64,000 nucleotides of DNA from Novipirellula herctigrandis (lineage in GTDB: Bacteria; Planctomycetota; Planctomycetia; Pirellulales; Pirellulaceae), in the NCBI GenBank assembly GCA_007859835.1, contig SJPJ01000001.1, positions 7,869,651 through 7,933,650 of the forward strand, in the 5' to 3' direction. Shown piece after piece: positions 54,248 to 63,184 of the stretch. Each line of letters begins with the position of its first letter. The first letter of the stretch is position 1. Made by a program: the position numbers and the translations under genes. A model generated the notes under the pieces. The model saw only the letters and a program-made list of their open reading frames with translations. It ran no database searches and was not told the DNA's origin.

Positions 54248-56436
54248 CGAGTGTTGGTAGAACGTAAACCGATCTGGGACAGATCGATCGGAGTGATGCC
54301 CAGTTTCAACGCGGGCGATTCCAGCTTAAACCTGAAGTCGCCATTCTCCGGATCAACAAACAGCGGATCGATGGCCACGCTGTGTGCGTCCACGCCATCG
54401 CTCTGTTGTTTGTTTAGCATTGTCTCGCTTAGGCTATTGTCTTCCGCGCAGTAGTAAATATTGTAATCCGTGTCCGCATCCATGGACTTCGCCAGTTTTC
54501 GCCCTCTGCGATCCTCGGAAGTTCGACCTTTTCCCGGTGGCAACTCATCAATGAACGTACAGGTCGCTGAGGACGAGTAGAAGATGTTTCGCTTGATCGT
54601 TGCACCCGTCAGGGGACCTTCGCGGACTGCCAAATAGTAGCCGCGAGGCGGGGCAATGATGTCTGCGACAATGTTGTTCTCGCAACGATTGTTCAGCTTC
54701 ATTAGAATGCCTTGCGAAGTGCATTTGAAGATCAGATTCTCTGCGATGAGAGTGTCCCTTTGCCCGCCATCGGTACGAATCGCGGCCTGCATTTGCGTCG
54801 GTGCGACCAAGTGGTGGACATAGTTGCGGCGAATCACATTCCCCGCGCCTGCGCCGCGTATATAGATAGCGTTTCCATCGCCCAACATTTCCATCGCATG
54901 ATGGATTTCGTTAGATTCAATAACGTTGTCATGCGTGTGAAGATAAGGACGCACATCTTCCAAATCTGGCTTCTTCGGCAAGCGGGCAATCTCATGCGTG
55001 CGAATGGTTCTGCTGAGTTCACGACCCTGTCTGGTAAAGAAATCTGTCATGCAACCAGAAATGATGATTCCGGTGTAGGGAGTGTGATGAACCAAGTTGT
55101 TCGCCACGCGATTGTTTCCACTCTGCCAAATCATGATGCCTGGCGAGTGCGAATAAACCTCCCCAATATGATGAATGTGATTGTTGTAGACGAGGTTGTC
55201 TCGATTTACATCCTTGGTGCCTGGACCATAGCCGCACAGCAGAATGCCGGCACCTCCCATCTGCTCGATCAGGTTACCGGAGATCTTGTTATGTTGTCCG
55301 TACAAATCGACACGAATGGCGCCGCTGCCGCTGTGAGCAAACCGACATTGCTGGATCGTGCAGTTCTCGGCACCGCGTAGGCGAACCAATGCATTGGCCT
55401 TGTCGTGCATATCCCAGTCATGCTGTAGTCCCGCATCGTCTTGGGACAATTGGTAGCGATCCCCATGCATGAAAGTCAGACCACGAAAGCACAGGTTTCG
55501 CACTGGCACGTCCTTTGGCCCGATCTTGTCGACCTCGCCCTCAACGCGGATCAACTCCGTTAGTTGCGGAGCCAAAACGGGCGACTCGCTGCGCGGCCAG
55601 AGATAGAGTTTGCCCTCCTTGGTATTGAGCACCCATTCGCCCGGTTCGTCGAGTTCCTCCAACACATTCTCAACCCAACACGACGGAGTCTTTTTCAAAA
55701 AGTGAAGTTGGTTCATCGCGTAGGTCGCGTCGACGGATGAACGAGCAATCTGCGTTTCCTCGTTAACTGAAACCAACGGCAGGATGTTTACGATCCAGGC
55801 GTGATGTGGACGGACGACCATTTCCACATCTTCCACGTTCGACCAGTTCTTCAACCGACCTTGGGGGAAGTGCAACTCGTTTCGGCTACCACCGGACAGC
55901 GGAATGAAACCGGCCGATCGCGCTCGCGGCAGCAGACCGTCGGAATCATAAAGCGTGTAAAAACGGCGTGTAACATCCGCCACTCGGATTTTTCCTCGGG
56001 CCACTTCTGGTAAGCCCGGTAGCTCGGCGGTCACCATTTGCCAACCCTTGATCTCCTGCGCCGAACTGAACACCGGCGTCTCGCCGGGATACGCCTCGTA
56101 CGTTATCGTCGCATCGCCAGTGCCCGAATCTTCCAGGCCGAACACAACCGGCTCACTCCGTTGGTAGACCCCCTCGCGAATGTGCACGAGAATATTTTTC
56201 GAACGCTGATGCCGCTTCCGTTCGCGTACGGCATCACGCGCGCGGCTTAGTGTCGCAAACGGACCGTCGCTGGTCTGCGCATTAGGATTCGGAAGTGTCC
56301 CGGACCACTCGTCGGAACCCGCGGCAGATACATAGAAATCGGCCTTTTCTGCTGAATCTGTCTCTGCAGCATTGCACACACTTCCGGCAAACAGGGTCAG
56401 TACGCCGAGAAACAGGCTCTTTGTACTACTTCTCAT
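54244..56436 (-). CDS. Secreted right-handed beta-helix protein, GH141-like
   Basis: A 730-residue secreted protein. Signal peptide (SLFLGVLTLFAGSVCNA), then DFYVSAAGSDEWSGTLPNPN, FATLSRARDAVRERK and ILVHIREGVYQRSEPVVFG, the standard start of a right-handed parallel beta-helix. The helix repeats are visible as CTIQQCRFAHSGSGAIRVDL, NKISGNLIEQMGGAGILLCG, NLVYNNHIHHIGEVYSHSPG and NRVANNLVHHTPYTGIIISG. Arrangement and length fit GH141, a family with alpha-L-fucosidase and xylanase members. Given GH29 enzymes on both sides, a fucosidase role is the likeliest, by context. The ATG at 56436 starts the signal peptide; the frame upstream runs into the sulfatase gene. Confidence 0.82.
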   Translation of the reverse strand: MRSSTKSLFLGVLTLFAGSVCNAAETDSAEKADFYVSAAGSDEWSGTLPNPNAQTSDGPFATLSRARDAVRERKRHQRSKNILVHIREGVYQRSEPVVFGLEDSGTGDATITYEAYPGETPVFSSAQEIKGWQMVTAELPGLPEVARGKIRVADVTRRFYTLYDSDGLLPRARSAGFIPLSGGSRNELHFPQGRLKNWSNVEDVEMVVRPHHAWIVNILPLVSVNEETQIARSSVDATYAMNQLHFLKKTPSCWVENVLEELDEPGEWVLNTKEGKLYLWPRSESPVLAPQLTELIRVEGEVDKIGPKDVPVRNLCFRGLTFMHGDRYQLSQDDAGLQHDWDMHDKANALVRLRGAENCTIQQCRFAHSGSGAIRVDLYGQHNKISGNLIEQMGGAGILLCGYGPGTKDVNRDNLVYNNHIHHIGEVYSHSPGIMIWQSGNNRVANNLVHHTPYTGIIISGCMTDFFTRQGRELSRTIRTHEIARLPKKPDLEDVRPYLHTHDNVIESNEIHHAMEMLGDGNAIYIRGAGAGNVIRRNYVHHLVAPTQMQAAIRTDGGQRDTLIAENLIFKCTSQGILMKLNNRCENNIVADIIAPPRGYYLAVREGPLTGATIKRNIFYSSSATCTFIDELPPGKGRTSEDRRGRKLAKSMDADTDYNIYYCAEDNSLSETMLNKQQSDGVDAHSVAIDPLFVDPENGDFRFKLESPALKLGITPIDLSQIGLRSTNTR

Positions 56437-56488
56437 GGATAAGTCTTTCTTTCCCTTGGACGCGACCCTGCCGCAACGCATAGTAAAC

Positions 56489-58294
56489 TCAATCAAGGCT
56501 AGTAACGACGACGTAGTAAGCGCCCAATTCCCCTTCCTTGATCTCAAATACAGGGGCGAGCCGATGGGATCCCTTTTTGAGTTCGGTTACGAAGCTGACC
56601 TCCTCGGCGTCTTTCCCTACCGGTTTTCGGTCGAGATCTTGATCGTCAACGCGAAGCACCGCGTGAGTGGCGCCGATGGCGTTTCCTTTGACGCAGCGAA
56701 AAGCTTGCGTTGCACCAGGGACATCCTCGCCTGCGGGAAGATCGGCATTGATGGCAGCTCCGGATTCAGTGGGCCAGCGGCGAAGCGCGACCCGATATTT
56801 CCCATCCTTGAGAACCTTGACCGCCCAGTAACCCAAGTGTTTGAGCTTTTCGCTGTCGCGGTGCTTGCGATCTGCCTCGCGAATGGAGCCTTGGTGCCAC
56901 GGAGGATAGATCTTCTGGATCCAATCGTGTGCGGTCAGGCTAACGACCGGGTGTTGTGGGTGACCGAGGTAGATCTCGGTCGTTTGCGCGAAGGTAGGTT
57001 CAAGCTCGGCCCACCACCCGTCGTAAAACTCCCGCATCGCTTCGACGATTTCTGGGTGTTTGTCGGCAACGTTGTTCTTCTGTCCGGGGTCCGAGGCAAT
57101 GTTGTATAGCTCTTTGCGATTGACGAGTCGAAACTTGCCAAACATCACCGACGAACTACGCCACTTGATCGGATCGCGAACGCGTTGGGAATCACTGATC
57201 ACAAACCGCTTGGGCCAATCAACGTCCTTGGTTGGGTCCAGCAGATCGGCAATCGAAACACCATCGAACTTCACTCCCTCGGGCTTCTTCACACCGGTCA
57301 TTTGAAGAAGAGTCGGGACAATATCGACTGCGTGTGTCAGCTCATTGACGTCATGCTGTTTGGTAAGGCCACCGCTAGGCCAATGCACAAAGAACGGAAC
57401 ACGGTGCCCTCCCTCGTACGGGCTTCCTTTGCCTGCTCGCATCCCAGCGTTGTAGACTTTTGCGCCGCTGGCCGTCCCGTTGTCCGTGGTGAAAATGAAG
57501 ATGGTATCGTCGGCGATTCCCAGTTCTTGGATCAACTGGCGTGTCGCGCCGACGTTGTCGTCGATATTGGTGATCATGCCGTAGAAAGCAGCGATGCTGT
57601 CGGACTGCCCTTCATACATGTTGAAATACTTCGGTGGGCAGTGCAGTGGTTTGTGGGGTGCGTTGGTAGAAATGTATGCGAAAAATGGCTTCTCTTGCTT
57701 GGCACACTTGCTGATAAACGCCTGGGCCTGCTCGAAAAAGACGTCAGTACAGAAGCCACTGGCGGGAACGATTGTACCGTTGTGAAAATACGAACCGTCA
57801 AAGTAGGCGTTGTCCCAAACGTCGGGTGTTTGGCCGATACCGCCACCGCCATGTCGGTAAACCTCGGTGAAACCGCGGTCCTCGGGACGATAGGGATAGT
57901 TGTCACCGAGATGCCATTTTCCAAACATGCCGGTTTCGTAGCCTGCGTCGGAGAACATTTGGCCCACGGTGACTTCGTTTTCGCGTAGCATCGAACGGCC
58001 CATGATCGTATGCCAAACCCCAGTGCGGTTGGTCCAATGCCCAGTCAATAGTGAACAACGCGTGGGAGAACAAGTTGGGGCAACATGGTAATCGCTCAGG
58101 CCCGAGCTTTCCGACGCGAGCTGATCAATGTTTGGAGTCTTGATAATCGGATTGCCGGTGCATCCAAGGTCACCGTAACCTTGATCGTCGGAAATGACGA
58201 ACACCACATTTGGTGTTTTTGCTGCAACGGAAAATGCCGTTGTTGCAATGATGAAGGCGACGATGGCGAGCTGAAATTGAGTTCGATTTTTCAT
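56489..58294 (-). CDS. Type I sulfatase with a C-terminal beta domain
   Basis: A 601-residue secreted sulfatase. Signal peptide (QLAIVAFIIATTAFSVAA), VVFVISDDQGYGDLGCTGNP and APTCSPTRCSLLTGHWTNRT with Cys75 as formylglycine precursor. GKWHLGDNYPYRPEDRGFTE and FTTDNGTASGAKVYNAGMRA follow. The extra C-terminal domain (GYWAVKVLKDGKYRVALRRW, FEIKEGELGAYYVVV) matches that of the sulfatase at 32.8 kb, as do the catalytic motifs (DDQGYG, GDNYP-RP-DRGF), so the two are close paralogues. The ATG at 58294 begins the signal peptide. A 19-bp tandem repeat lies between this gene and the fucosidase before it. Confidence 0.93.
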   Translation of the reverse strand: MKNRTQFQLAIVAFIIATTAFSVAAKTPNVVFVISDDQGYGDLGCTGNPIIKTPNIDQLASESSGLSDYHVAPTCSPTRCSLLTGHWTNRTGVWHTIMGRSMLRENEVTVGQMFSDAGYETGMFGKWHLGDNYPYRPEDRGFTEVYRHGGGGIGQTPDVWDNAYFDGSYFHNGTIVPASGFCTDVFFEQAQAFISKCAKQEKPFFAYISTNAPHKPLHCPPKYFNMYEGQSDSIAAFYGMITNIDDNVGATRQLIQELGIADDTIFIFTTDNGTASGAKVYNAGMRAGKGSPYEGGHRVPFFVHWPSGGLTKQHDVNELTHAVDIVPTLLQMTGVKKPEGVKFDGVSIADLLDPTKDVDWPKRFVISDSQRVRDPIKWRSSSVMFGKFRLVNRKELYNIASDPGQKNNVADKHPEIVEAMREFYDGWWAELEPTFAQTTEIYLGHPQHPVVSLTAHDWIQKIYPPWHQGSIREADRKHRDSEKLKHLGYWAVKVLKDGKYRVALRRWPTESGAAINADLPAGEDVPGATQAFRCVKGNAIGATHAVLRVDDQDLDRKPVGKDAEEVSFVTELKKGSHRLAPVFEIKEGELGAYYVVVTSLD

Positions 58295-58353
58295 GTGACT
58301 CTTTTTGTTAGGACCCAGAGTTCCGTGCCGCGCGAGCGATCCGCGCGACACAA

Positions 58354-58429
58354 AGTAAATGACTGAAAACGGAGTAAATGACCGAAAACGGAGTAAATGA
58401 CCGAAAACGGAGTAAATGACCGAAAACGA
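58354..58429. repeat. 19-bp tandem repeat, 4 copies
   Basis: Four head-to-tail copies of agtaaatgaccgaaaacgg at 58354, 58373, 58392 and 58411. The first copy has gactg for gaccg and the fourth ends in a. It fills most of the 141-bp gap between the GH29 stop and the start of the next sulfatase. Confidence 0.95.
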
Positions 58430-58435
58430 AGTCGA

Positions 58436-59905
58436 TTATTGTTCCCCAATGCTGTTTGCGAATCCGATTTTGACGACCATGTCGTAATCGTCCAGGGGCT
58501 TGGCAGGCAGTGTGAGCTCTAGCGTGCCGCCCTTCTGAACAAAGTCTGACTTTTCGCCGTTGGCTAGATACACGGCCGAAGTTGCGGGCGCCGGAAGATC
58601 CGTCACCGTGATCGTACCGGATTCCGGCCACTGAAGAATATGCAGGTAGAGCGTTTTGCCATCCTTGCTGATGGAGATGTCACCCCAGTTCGGACGATTG
58701 GCCAGCGGATTGCGGCGAGTTTCAAAAATGGATTCGCCGTTGACTTTCAACCAATCGCCGATCACGCCGTACAGCCGGACCGCCTCTGGGTCGAGACGAC
58801 CGTTGCCCAGAGGACCGTTGTTAATCAAAGCGTTCCCGCCGGCACAAACCGTATGTACAAAACGATGCAGCATCTCTTCTCCGGAATGATAGTAGCAGTC
58901 TCCCTTGGTCTTGTAGCCGAACGAGGAACTGACACTGTCGGGTGACTCGAAATAGAGCGGGAGTTTCCGGGTGGGGACTTCTTTGTCACCGATCGAGACG
59001 TAGTCGTAGTACGGCAGGTATTGCGCTTCGATCTTCCCTTTTCCACTATGGATGATGCGAGAGTTGATCAGGCAGTCCGGACGGTGCTTGCGAACCATAT
59101 CGCTAAATAGCTTCACACGCTGCATGTTCATTCCCGACGGGGTGTCGAACCAAATCAAATCGATCTCATAGTTTTTAATCAGCTCTTCAACCTGCGGAAG
59201 ACTTTTCTTTGCGATATAGCGATCCATGTCGGGTTTGAAGTCCGCCGGCAGTTCGGGATGGATGAATTTACGTGTTCCTTCAAGCCTCGGGGCGATATAG
59301 GGCGCGTCCGGCTCGTCCCAATCTTGCGCCTGCGAATAGTAGACACCGAATTTCAGACCATGGCGGTGGCACGCTTCGCTCAGTTCCTTAATGATGTCCC
59401 GCTTGAACGGAGTGTAATCGACGATGTTGTAATCGCTGACCATCGACTTGAAAAGCGCGAAACCATCGTGGTGCTTCGACGTGATCACGACGTAGCGGAT
59501 CCCGCAATCCTGAAAGACCTTTACCCACTCTTCAGCATCAAAATCGGCGGGATTAAACTTCGCTGCGACTTGATGGTACTCATCGGCCGGAATCTTGCCG
59601 GAGACCTGGATCCACTCGGAATAGCGGTGTTGCGAACCGCGGCCTTTGTATTCTCCTTCTAGTGTTGAATAGACACCGAAGTGAATGAAGGCGCCGAACT
59701 TTGCATCACGAAACCAACGTTCTTGTCGTGATTTCGAATCCTCCGTCTGTGTTAGTTCCTCCGAAAAACGGTATTCAAAGCTCACATCGCGTTTTGGTGT
59801 ATTCGCTCGCTTCGTCTTGCCCGTTTGTGCCTGCAATGGAAGCGCGCTCATCATCAGAATCACGCTCATTATCAGAATCAACAGCGACCACAATCTGAAC
59901 TTCAT
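58436..59905 (-). CDS. GH29 alpha-L-fucosidase
   Basis: A 489-residue secreted fucosidase. Signal peptide (LWSLLILIMSVILMMSALPL), then the GH29 barrel: DAKFGAFIHFGVYSTLEGEY, RYVVITSKHHDGFALFKSMV, LKFGVYYSQAQDWDEPDAPY and EIDLIWFDTPSG with Asp254 as nucleophile, followed by a C-terminal beta domain. Its motifs are closer to the copy at 6.1 kb than to the one at 52.7 kb. The ATG at 59905 begins the signal peptide; the open frame continues upstream into non-coding sequence. It is the first hydrolase after the sigma/FecR pair, 110 bp downstream of it. Confidence 0.94.
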   Translation of the reverse strand: MKFRLWSLLILIMSVILMMSALPLQAQTGKTKRANTPKRDVSFEYRFSEELTQTEDSKSRQERWFRDAKFGAFIHFGVYSTLEGEYKGRGSQHRYSEWIQVSGKIPADEYHQVAAKFNPADFDAEEWVKVFQDCGIRYVVITSKHHDGFALFKSMVSDYNIVDYTPFKRDIIKELSEACHRHGLKFGVYYSQAQDWDEPDAPYIAPRLEGTRKFIHPELPADFKPDMDRYIAKKSLPQVEELIKNYEIDLIWFDTPSGMNMQRVKLFSDMVRKHRPDCLINSRIIHSGKGKIEAQYLPYYDYVSIGDKEVPTRKLPLYFESPDSVSSSFGYKTKGDCYYHSGEEMLHRFVHTVCAGGNALINNGPLGNGRLDPEAVRLYGVIGDWLKVNGESIFETRRNPLANRPNWGDISISKDGKTLYLHILQWPESGTITVTDLPAPATSAVYLANGEKSDFVQKGGTLELTLPAKPLDDYDMVVKIGFANSIGEQ

Positions 59906-60015
59906 GATATTCCTTTCCGTTGTGCTCTTTCGTTCTGGATGACGACACTTTGAAATGCTTTCGGCAAGGTTATCAAAAAGCAATGAGAAATGTTGATTGC
60001 ATGTTTCGCGGATAG

Positions 60016-61728
60016 TCATGGTCGCCCTACTTCGTAAATGCGACGAACTTCGGAATCGCCCAAGGCTTGGCCGAAAACGATCAGTTCGTCCATGCATCCG
60101 TTGAGATTGCGAACGCGAGACGCTTGATGCCGCGGCGTGGGATCACTCCAATTGCCTATCGTCGCATTGCCAATCTTCAACAAACCGGATGCGGGCTCCT
60201 GAAATGGCTCACGCACGGTCGGCTCTCCGTTGACGTAGTGTGTTACGCACGCTTGGTCGGTGTCATAAACGGTTGCCAAATGAACCCACTGCCCTAGTCG
60301 AAACAGGTTGAAGATTGAATCGGTTTGGTACGAGTGCAAGTCACCTCGGGAACGCAGTATCCCGAGCACCAGTGATCCGTTTTGACGGATCTGCCAGTGG
60401 GGATTATTTTTGTCGAAGCCATCCGTCAGCAACAGCGAATTGTATTTGCGGTCCAGTCCGTCAACACGCAGCCAGATCGAATAGGTCAGCGATTCAAATT
60501 CGCCCGGTATCGTGATGCGCACGCGATCACCCGGTCGCTTGAACTGCAAGGATGTTTTGCCTGGCCACCGTCCTTCTGTCCACTCGCATCCAACGATAGC
60601 ACCTTCGATCAGCACACCGTCTGCGCCATAGCCCGTAAGAATGCGGTCTTCCAAGTCGTTTCGATCAAACGGGAAGTACGCAATCAACCGTAGATCGTCT
60701 TGCAGTGAGTCACGAAACGCTCGCCAGTCACGAAGCTGTTTTTTTTGCCGCCCATCTGTCATTTCACTTAGTCGATTGGGTGTGACGAAATCCGATTCTC
60801 GAACTTCGATCTGTTTTGCGGTGCCATCGTGATCGACTGTCAGTGCATCTCCTGCATTCAACTCGCGCCGTGTGGTTACGTCGCGATTCGATTCTGCGTC
60901 ATAAAGTTCGACCTTGCCAGTAAAGACATGGACTTCGGCGGCACCACCGCTCGTTACATCCAATCCAAATTCTGTCCCCAAGTCGACCAGTTCAAACTTA
61001 GGAGCAATCACGGCAAACCCTCGCGCAGGTTCCGGGACATAAGCACGGAGTCGTCCGGATCGGCAGACCACACGCGATTCATCAACGATTTCGATTTCCG
61101 CCGGTCCTTCCGCAACAACCGTCGCTCCGCCGTAAAACTCAAGCTGCAATAGTCCCGCATCCCATTTGAGTGTTCCTGGTGGAACCGTTTCGCCAGCCCG
61201 CCAATCGGATGTTTGTTCACCCAATAGACCCGAAACTCGAGTCAGCACGGCAACGCCCCGGTCGCTGGCTTCCTCCTGGCCACGATCGGTCGCCGGCCCG
61301 TTGGATGCACTTTTCCATGGCTGCGTACTGTGTTGATTGAGCACGCCCATCAACGCAAATATGGCAATCGCCGCAGTGATCCAACCTGCCATTCCTCGCG
61401 AGCTCTGCCAAACCTTTTCGCTTCTCGACGCTGCCAGCTTCGATTTCTCCGAGGCTTCTTCTTGCGCCGAGGCAACGACCCTCGCTACAAACTCACTCGA
61501 GTCTTCGGCGGCACGGATTCGGGCATGAACCGCATCCATGAAACGATTGTCACTTCGCAGTTCGTCCTCATATTGACTCAATCGATCGCTCATCAACAGG
61601 TGCTGGCGAAGCAACGTGAGCATCTTCGGATCATTAGCCACCATGCGCGTCAATTCATCCAACTGCTCTTCTGCGATATCATCATCCAGCAGCCGACTTA
61701 GCAATTCCTCAAAACGTTTCTGTGACAT
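60016..61728 (-). CDS. FecR-domain membrane protein with a C-terminal LamG domain
   Basis: A 570-residue protein. The cytoplasmic N-terminus (residues ~1-110) is helical and acidic (FEELLSRLLDDDIAEEQLDE), as in anti-sigma factors. One transmembrane helix follows (AGWITAAIAIFALMGVLN, about 113-131). Then comes a FecR domain (WRAGETVPPGTLKWDAGLLQ, GATVVAEGPAEIEIVD, LVDLGTEFGLDV) and a C-terminal LamG/concanavalin-like domain (SLTYSIWLRVDGLDRKYNSL, LGQWVHLATVYDTD, GCMDELIVFGQALGDSEVRR). LamG folds often bind carbohydrate. Paired with the ECF sigma gene 3 bp upstream, it is likely a membrane regulator of that sigma factor which senses extracellular sugar; this is inference from family and context. 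The ATG at 61728 is used; a TTG one codon earlier is possible. Confidence 0.88.
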   Translation of the reverse strand: MSQKRFEELLSRLLDDDIAEEQLDELTRMVANDPKMLTLLRQHLLMSDRLSQYEDELRSDNRFMDAVHARIRAAEDSSEFVARVVASAQEEASEKSKLAASRSEKVWQSSRGMAGWITAAIAIFALMGVLNQHSTQPWKSASNGPATDRGQEEASDRGVAVLTRVSGLLGEQTSDWRAGETVPPGTLKWDAGLLQLEFYGGATVVAEGPAEIEIVDESRVVCRSGRLRAYVPEPARGFAVIAPKFELVDLGTEFGLDVTSGGAAEVHVFTGKVELYDAESNRDVTTRRELNAGDALTVDHDGTAKQIEVRESDFVTPNRLSEMTDGRQKKQLRDWRAFRDSLQDDLRLIAYFPFDRNDLEDRILTGYGADGVLIEGAIVGCEWTEGRWPGKTSLQFKRPGDRVRITIPGEFESLTYSIWLRVDGLDRKYNSLLLTDGFDKNNPHWQIRQNGSLVLGILRSRGDLHSYQTDSIFNLFRLGQWVHLATVYDTDQACVTHYVNGEPTVREPFQEPASGLLKIGNATIGNWSDPTPRHQASRVRNLNGCMDELIVFGQALGDSEVRRIYEVGRP

Positions 61729-61731
61729 CAA

Positions 61732-62265
61732 TTAGCTCTCCACCGTCCGTAGTTCGATGCACCGCTTCAACTGCATCCGAATTCTCGTGAGAGCTTGGCG
61801 AACAGCTGTCGGAGTCATCTTGAAATGATCAGCAAGATCGGGAGCCTTCCAACCATCGCCGTATCGAGTAGACACCAGTTCCCGGCTTTTGGGCGCCAGT
61901 TGTTCAACGCAATCGCGTAACATCGGAACACGGCACTCAGCCCAGGATTCGCCTTGCGGTTGGAACTCATCTGCGCGGACCAGCAATTCCGCGAGGCCTT
62001 GATGTAGGAGTCGTTCTTGACGTTTTTGCTTGCGAAGCTCGTTCCGCACAAGATTCCGAGCGATCCCGCGCAGCCATTTCCCATAATCTTGCTGTGGATC
62101 GAAGGATTCTCGTTCCCGCCACGCCACGAGAAACGCCTCCTGAGCCAAATCATCTACCCAGTCCGGAGCAACTCCCAACGTTCGCACAAACGAACGCAAT
62201 TGTTGATGCTGCTGAGCTACCAACTGAGCAAATTCGGCGGAAACGGCGGGAAGGGAAACTGTCAT
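61732..62265 (-). CDS. ECF-type RNA polymerase sigma factor
   Basis: A 177-residue sigma-70 family protein of the small group found in planctomycetes and verrucomicrobia. Region 2 reads SFVRTLGVAPDWVDDLAQEA and FLVAWRE-F, with KWLRGIARNLVRNELRKQKR after it; region 4 reads LAPKSRELVSTRYGDGWKAP and DLADHFKMTPTAVRQALTRI. It directs RNA polymerase to its own set of promoters. The FecR/LamG gene follows after 3 bp. As the first gene of the minus-strand run it is the likely regulator of the sulfatase/glycosidase cluster. The ATG at 62265 fits family length; twelve further codons upstream are open. Confidence 0.93.
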   Translation of the reverse strand: MTVSLPAVSAEFAQLVAQQHQQLRSFVRTLGVAPDWVDDLAQEAFLVAWRERESFDPQQDYGKWLRGIARNLVRNELRKQKRQERLLHQGLAELLVRADEFQPQGESWAECRVPMLRDCVEQLAPKSRELVSTRYGDGWKAPDLADHFKMTPTAVRQALTRIRMQLKRCIELRTVES

Positions 62266-62547
62266 ATCTTTACCTTGTCGCGAGAATCCAAAGTGTGACA
62301 CCTGATTTCAGATTTTCCGAACTCACACCTGTGACGGCAGATCTCTCCGGTTCACTTGGCTCTCGGTAGAAAGCGTTCTCCGCAAATTGTATCCTTTTTT
62401 TCGCAGGCAAAAGCCGTTCGCAGCAGAGAGTATACGGATTTTCCGTCAAGACCGCGGTTTCGATACTAGTTGCCCAGTGGCGATGGAATTCGTTGGAGAG
62501 GGGGGGAATTTTGGATGATTGAGTCCGAGGGCGAGGTGAATTCAGGT
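62266..62547. other. Region upstream of the sigma factor gene
   Basis: It should carry the promoter of the sigma/FecR unit. I see a poly-T run (tttttttcgc near 62396) and a G-run (gagaggggggg near 62497), but no promoter I can name. Confidence 0.4.
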
Positions 62548-62889
62548 TGCCGATCAACGCGACGAGATCCGCCGGTCATTGCGTTTGCGTTCGATCACAG
62601 AACGCAATCGAGTGCTGTTTGGCAGAGGGTGCGAGGTCCTCGATGCCGGAATCTAAAGTTCCAGCGCGAGTCTCCCCTCTCGCCTTACACAGTCGACTTA
62701 GGTTGTGTTGCACTAAAGGTTGTCGTTGAAGTCGAAGGCGAGCATCATCAAACCGATGGAGGGAAAGTGTATGACAAAGTAGGCGATTAATTCTTGTCAG
62801 AATAGGGTTACGAGGTGCTACGGATTCGCGGGCATTCAGTGACCCAAAATACAGTGCCTGTGCGGCGTCCAATGGAAGACGAACAACAT
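62548..62889 (+). pseudogene. DUF559-type (endonuclease-like) gene remnant with two stops
   Basis: The frame reads WQRVRGPRCRNLKFQRESPL, SPYTVDLGCVALKVVVEVEG and EHHQTDGGKVYDKVGD, a TAA at 62788, then FLSE, a TAG, and GYEVLRIRGHSVTQN before ending at a TGA. The pattern LW-R-RGRR--GLKFRRQ-PIGPYIVDF, VEVDGEHH, YD--R--FL-E-GY-VLR is that of DUF559 proteins, which have a Vsr-like nuclease fold. The second stop stands where the family has Gln (CAG to TAG). The start is not clear. The gene is dead. Confidence 0.7.
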
Positions 62890-63142
62890 ACATTCTTTCC
62901 ACGATGACTGCTGTGCTGCCGCAGGTCTCATCGATTCCTTCAAGATCGAATTGACACTCATTGAGCATTGGACCAGAACAGTCGCCGCATGTTTCCCCTG
63001 TGGGTTTGACATTGCATCGCGTGACAATAGGCCGCACTAAAGTTTGTTTGTTTCGTAATTGCGTAGATGCTTAAGTACGATATAAAGAAAGTACACGATC
63101 ACGACTGTTCGATTGCAAATTTTCTTTTTGCAATGAGATCGG
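62890..63142. other. Intergenic stretch before the ArsR-type gene
   Basis: No gene recognised. AT-rich at the right end (63045-63130), where the promoter of the downstream pair should lie. Confidence 0.4.
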
Positions 63143-63184
63143 TTGCGATGGTTTCGGATCGCAGTGCTAGTGGTGGAGGTGAAC

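Noticed and set aside
62576-63037. 153-codon minus-strand open frame with several Cys residues
   Set aside because: Its larger part is antisense to the DUF559 remnant, which has a clear family match; the Cys pattern fits no known motif.
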